Assembly (NCBI GenBank): GCA_963576725.1
Contig: OY755237.1
Coordinates: 61,061,873 to 61,125,872, forward strand
Reading direction: 5' to 3'
Length of the DNA stretch: 64,000 bases
DNA from: Azorinus chamasolen
Taxonomy: Eukaryota; Mollusca; Bivalvia; Cardiida; Solecurtidae
A program made the position numbers and the translations under genes. The notes under the pieces were generated by a model, which was not told where the DNA came from, searched no databases, and saw only the letters and a list, made by a program, of their open reading frames with translations. This document shows, piece after piece, positions 60,749 through 64,000 of this stretch (position 1 is the first letter of the stretch; every line of letters starts with the position of its first letter).

Positions 60749-61048
60749 CCGCTTCATCTTTCTGTGTTGAGCTATTTTCTTTCTCATCACTATTAGAGGT
60801 CTTGAACAGGCGAACATCAACTTTCTGTCCACAGTTAGCACAGAAGTTCTTCTCTGCCGTAAGTTCAGCTCCACACAGGGTGTCATCATCCCGAGTGCCA
60901 ATACAAAGCACCACAATATCTGCTGCTACTACTTTGAGTAATGGTTTTATTCTTGTTCCACACCCTTGGCAGACTGTGGAGGCTTCATTAGCCACCTCAC
61001 CACACCCAGGACACCGCATGTCCTCAGTCAAGTCATTGTCATACTTTC
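60749..61048 (-). CDS. zinc-ribbon exon (two ribbons)
   Basis: Likely a zinc-binding, protein- or nucleic-acid-contacting module. From the ATG at 61019 it reads MRCPGCGEVANEAS, TVCQGCGTRIKP (first ribbon, CPGC-x10-CQGC), then VVLCIGTRDDDTLCGAELTA and EKNFCANCGQKVDV (second ribbon). A basic/acidic linker STQKDEAG leads to the phase-1 donor GCGG|gtagac. An acceptor tatctcttttcag|GAAAG lies at 61048, so the exon may be internal with coding upstream, or the ATG at 61019 may be the start after a 5' UTR intron. The first splice joins G|AT as Asp, in frame with the large exon. Confidence 0.8.
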
Positions 61049-61374
61049 CTGAAAAGAGATATTGTGCAAATGAGTATTTCAGGGTCTGTTCTGTTGCTTT
61101 GGACATGATATAGGTATGATTATACAGCCAGTTTTCTTGAAAAGTTACGATTATTAAAATTCATCATAGTAACTATTCATGAAGTTATTATTTCTTGCAT
61201 GAATATTGAATAGGAGAAGAGTTAAGAATATTTCATGAACAAAATATCGTTTTGATATAACGTAACTGACATCCTACTGTATTTTTTAATTCGGATTTCG
61301 GATCACCAACACATAAGGATTTGTATTTCAAATAAGGTCCTACCAAAATATAACCTTTATAGATAAGTGTGAGG
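61049..61374. other. upstream of zinc-ribbon exon
   Basis: An open frame continues to 61106 (MSKATEQTLKYSFAQYLFS) but is crossed by the strong acceptor, so it is probably intron. No promoter elements recognised. Confidence 0.4.
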
Positions 61375-61445
61375 TTAGGAAGTCAGTGAACCGGTTTAAC
61401 CCCCAGTGGTGGTTTTGCCATGAATGTTCCAAGGCGGTACTCTCT
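61375..61445 (+). repeat. 3' module core, isolated
   Basis: gaaccggtttaacccccagt.. ttccaaggcggtactctc; only the core remains. Confidence 0.65.
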
Positions 61446-61584
61446 GGGTCTGCTCTGTTTGCTAATGTTATTTGAAATATCTGTTCATTACTTTCTATAG
61501 TTCATAATAACCATTTAGTTCATGAATATTCAGTAGGTATTGAAATTTCGAATTAACATAGAACAGTCATATTGTATAAGGAAA

Positions 61585-61770
61585 TAACGACTGATAATGT
61601 GTAATGAAATAATGACTGCTAATAATTTCTAATGAAATAATGACTGGAAATTTGTAATGAAATAATGACTGATAATTTGTTATGAAGTACTGGCTGATTT
61701 AATGATTATTTGTAATGAGATAATGAATATTAATGCCGGTAATGATTATTTGTAATGAAGTAATGGTGGA
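61585..61770. repeat. short minisatellite (taatgaaataatgactg)
   Basis: Six to eight diverged units of about 25-30 bp (gtaatgaaataatgactgat, aattt). Confidence 0.8.
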
Positions 61771-64000
61771 TAATTTGGATATTGATAATGTGTGGTTATA
61801 CAATGGTGGTTGCATCGGCCAAATAACTGAGAACGATACCTCAATGGCATGGTTCTCCTTCTTTGGACTAGTCTTAGAATAGAACTTTCGGGCGCTCAGT
61901 TCGGATCACAAGAGGGTCATTTGGCGTGGTTTAGCGTTCTCGTCGCTTTCACACATTTACTTAAACCAATAACAGAATGTTGCCAAATAGAATTATTTAG
62001 GCTAATTTAATGGTAGGAAGCTGTTCCGAGGGTCTACCGTTATTTTAATCTTGTAGGTTAAAATTTGCATCAAATAGGTACTACTGAAGTTGAAGATGCG
62101 GCCCATACTTGCCAATGGAATGTATATTGACTTAACCTTTGTTGTGTTAGCGTTCCTCGAAAATAAATGTTATAATAGCACATGAACACAGGCAATTTCT
62201 GCATAACGTGTGTTCTGCATCAAGATACCACAAGTCTGAACTCTTTCCATTTTGAATATCCATGTAAGAAATAAGGACATTAGGAATATTTATAAGCTTA
62301 AGATTTATAATGGTATATGCACATAGGATCCTTTGGTATTGGTAAAACCCGTAGAGCCATATCATTTACAGAAACATAAGCAAACAGAACATACCCTGGT
62401 AAGACAGTCCCTACATCTGGGTCTACTCTGTTTGCAAAGGCAAGAAGAAAACCGTCTATGTGAAGTAAATGGTTAAAACTTATTTTGGCTGGTCACTGTT
62501 GACAAGGTTTACTGTGTATGTCAATGCCTGTAGGTTACTACCTCAGTATTTAATGTTTAGCTCAAAACAACTGTCTGGTAATAAACACTGGGTACTGGAT
62601 AAGACTGGTTAGACCAAATCGGAACAGATCGGACCAACTGGTTAAGAATCGGACCAAAACGGACTGCATCTTTACAAAATCCAATCTATTTCAGAAAAAA
62701 ATATGCTTCCGGAAAAATGATCTTGGTTTACTTGCATTGATTAAATAGACCATTTCTATCCAACAGCGGCAGACAAACGATTTAGACATTTGAAACAAAA
62801 TAGGTTTCAATTTGCCTATAATTTCTGAAAAAAAGAAGAATATGTATCAGTTTTTGTTTTGTTTTAATTGAAATGCATTTATATTTTGTTCAACTATGAT
62901 TAAATAGATTAACTTTAACTGAGGCCTGATCATGTTTTGTTTGTCTACTAACAAATTACAATAGGCAAAAAATGACAGGTCAAATGAAAAGTGACAGAAC
63001 AGACGACTTTGAGAAAACAGAAAACGTGCAGGCGAAACATGTGAAATGACCCCTGTTGTAACTGGTAGACAGGCGCAGATATATTGACATGGGTGTAAAC
63101 GCTATAGCAGCTACTCAAATTATAAGAAAATCTTCTTTGAAAAAAGGGCGGTTGCATAATGCAGGATGGAAGTAATGCAGAATACTCCTTTTCTTTGGAG
63201 TTTCCTGTACAACTGATATCCTGTATTAGCTACCAACTTGCTATCAGACCTATATCAATTCTTGTTTTAGTGGCTGTTTAACACAGGTATCACGGTGTCC
63301 CTATTTTCATATCATTTTATCCTTATTGCTGAATGTGATATTCTCTTTAATTTCAGCTGCCTTTGATCAGATATAATAAAACAATAAATAATCAATATGC
63401 GTTTGTGTTTGAAATGCTAACTTTCATGCGCATCCATTAAAAACTTGTTTCTGTCAACCTATCTGTCTCAGTCTACATGGCTGTATGTACAACTGTCTGT
63501 CAGTCAGTGTACCAGTCTATCTAACTATTTGTGAGTCAGTTAGCCGAAACTAAATTAAATGCAGAAAAAATGCAAAACAATATATCTAGCTTATTTTATA
63601 AACATGCAAATGTTAACAGCTTGGAGCCGGTTGATTGAAGTTTGGGATGGATTAAGAATATTTGAATTCTAAGGCATTGAAATTATCAAATTAACAAAAT
63701 AAAGCCTACGGAACACATCTAACAATAATTTGTTCTGAATGCATCCGTTTATATGCAAATGTGTGGTCTGTTCACTTCTGTCAGGTCACATTATATGACG
63801 TCATGAATGTGTACACCACCCTGTTATAAGTCTCTACGCACATAATCTAAATGATCATAAATAAATGTACGTCTGTGGTTAATGTTATTTGCAAACAGGG
63901 TTGAGCCTGATAAGGTGTCGTGTAACTCGACGTCTTGTCCGGCTCCAAACTGTAAACATTTGCATTTTATACGAGAAACTAGATATACTACTGTTTTGCA
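61771..64000. other. no gene seen, right edge
   Basis: AT-rich sequence. The hairpin repeat at 62385-62440 (gcaaacaga..tctgtttgc around tctgggtctac), short atcggaccaa repeats near 62615-62665 and gtctgtcagtcag runs near 63490 are the only structures seen. It may hold the 5' UTR or promoter of the zinc-ribbon gene, but no signal was identified. Confidence 0.4.
62385..62440. repeat. palindromic hairpin repeat, copy 5
   Basis: gcaaacagaacat pairs with tctgtttgc; the centre is diverged (cctggtaagacagtccctac). Confidence 0.55.

Larger units (their letters stand above)
35713..61048 (-). other. predicted multi-exon gene, zinc-ribbon protein with cassette exons
   Basis: Seven exons called from open frames, ag/gt borders and mutual similarity: 61048-60749, 60060-58784, 54150-53911, 49011-48751, 46685-46443, 41152-40892 and 35979-35713. 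Phases agree throughout: 1 at the first junction, 0 at all others. From the ATG at 61019 the joined frame is 940 codons without a stop and is still open at 35713. The N-terminus has two zinc ribbons; the rest is Ser/Thr/Asn/Glu-rich and probably disordered. The 3' end lies beyond the window or was not recognised. Function is unknown. An N-terminal zinc-ribbon plus long disordered region is seen in RNF213-type proteins, but nothing here proves that link. Confidence 0.7.

Overview
This is eukaryotic DNA: AT-rich, intron-bearing and dominated by transposable elements, with no prokaryotic operons. The mix (a reverse transcriptase with a YDKRDDF motif, a Penelope-like element with GIY-YIG nuclease, a DIRS-like fragment, Tc1, LINEs, many MITEs, tRNA-like SINEs and long intronic tandem repeats) suggests an invertebrate, most probably a bivalve mollusc. 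That assignment is inference; the species cannot be named from the sequence.

Left part (1-11.4 kb): a CT microsatellite, two copies of a pogo-like MITE (1039-1365, 4732-5092), a hAT-like element (2925-3495), and a 6.8-kb inverted-repeat (foldback) element at 3886-10731. Its arms are built of ~315-355 bp tandem subrepeats. It carries a 5'-truncated retroelement copy in one arm and a GC-richer DIRS-like relic in its loop.

Middle (11.9-32 kb): a broken Tc1 transposase (minus strand); a decayed YDKRDDF-type reverse transcriptase element (15.7-20.5 kb, minus) interrupted by a Penelope-like element with perfect 12-bp target duplications; a segmental duplication (units at about 21.0-22.6 and 27.5-30.7 kb) holding two further copies of that family; between them a LINE with RRM-like ORF1, EN, RT and a Cys/His tail; then a ~280-bp tandem array.

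Right part (34-61 kb): the only convincing host gene, on the minus strand. A zinc-ribbon exon (60749-61048) splices in frame to a 1277-bp low-complexity exon (58784-60060), followed by five related phase-0 exons (54150, 49011, 46685, 41152, 35979 are their first bases), each 240-267 bp and each ending in the same Glu-Glu|gt donor. The last 267 bp of the large exon are homologous to these cassettes. Two of the exon pairs lie in a ~7.5-kb tandem duplication (about 40.2-47.9 and 48.1-55.3 kb). The introns hold ~120-155 bp tandem repeats with nuclear-receptor-like GGTCA half-sites, a ~450-700 bp block recurring with each cassette, and many insertions. One insertion is a Harbinger-like element that begins four bases after a splice donor.

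One sequence recurs at least twelve times: the 3' module of the YDKRDDF retroelements. It contains a hairpin whose stem is kept by compensatory changes between subfamilies. Together with the cassette-exon array it is the best candidate here for something not previously described.
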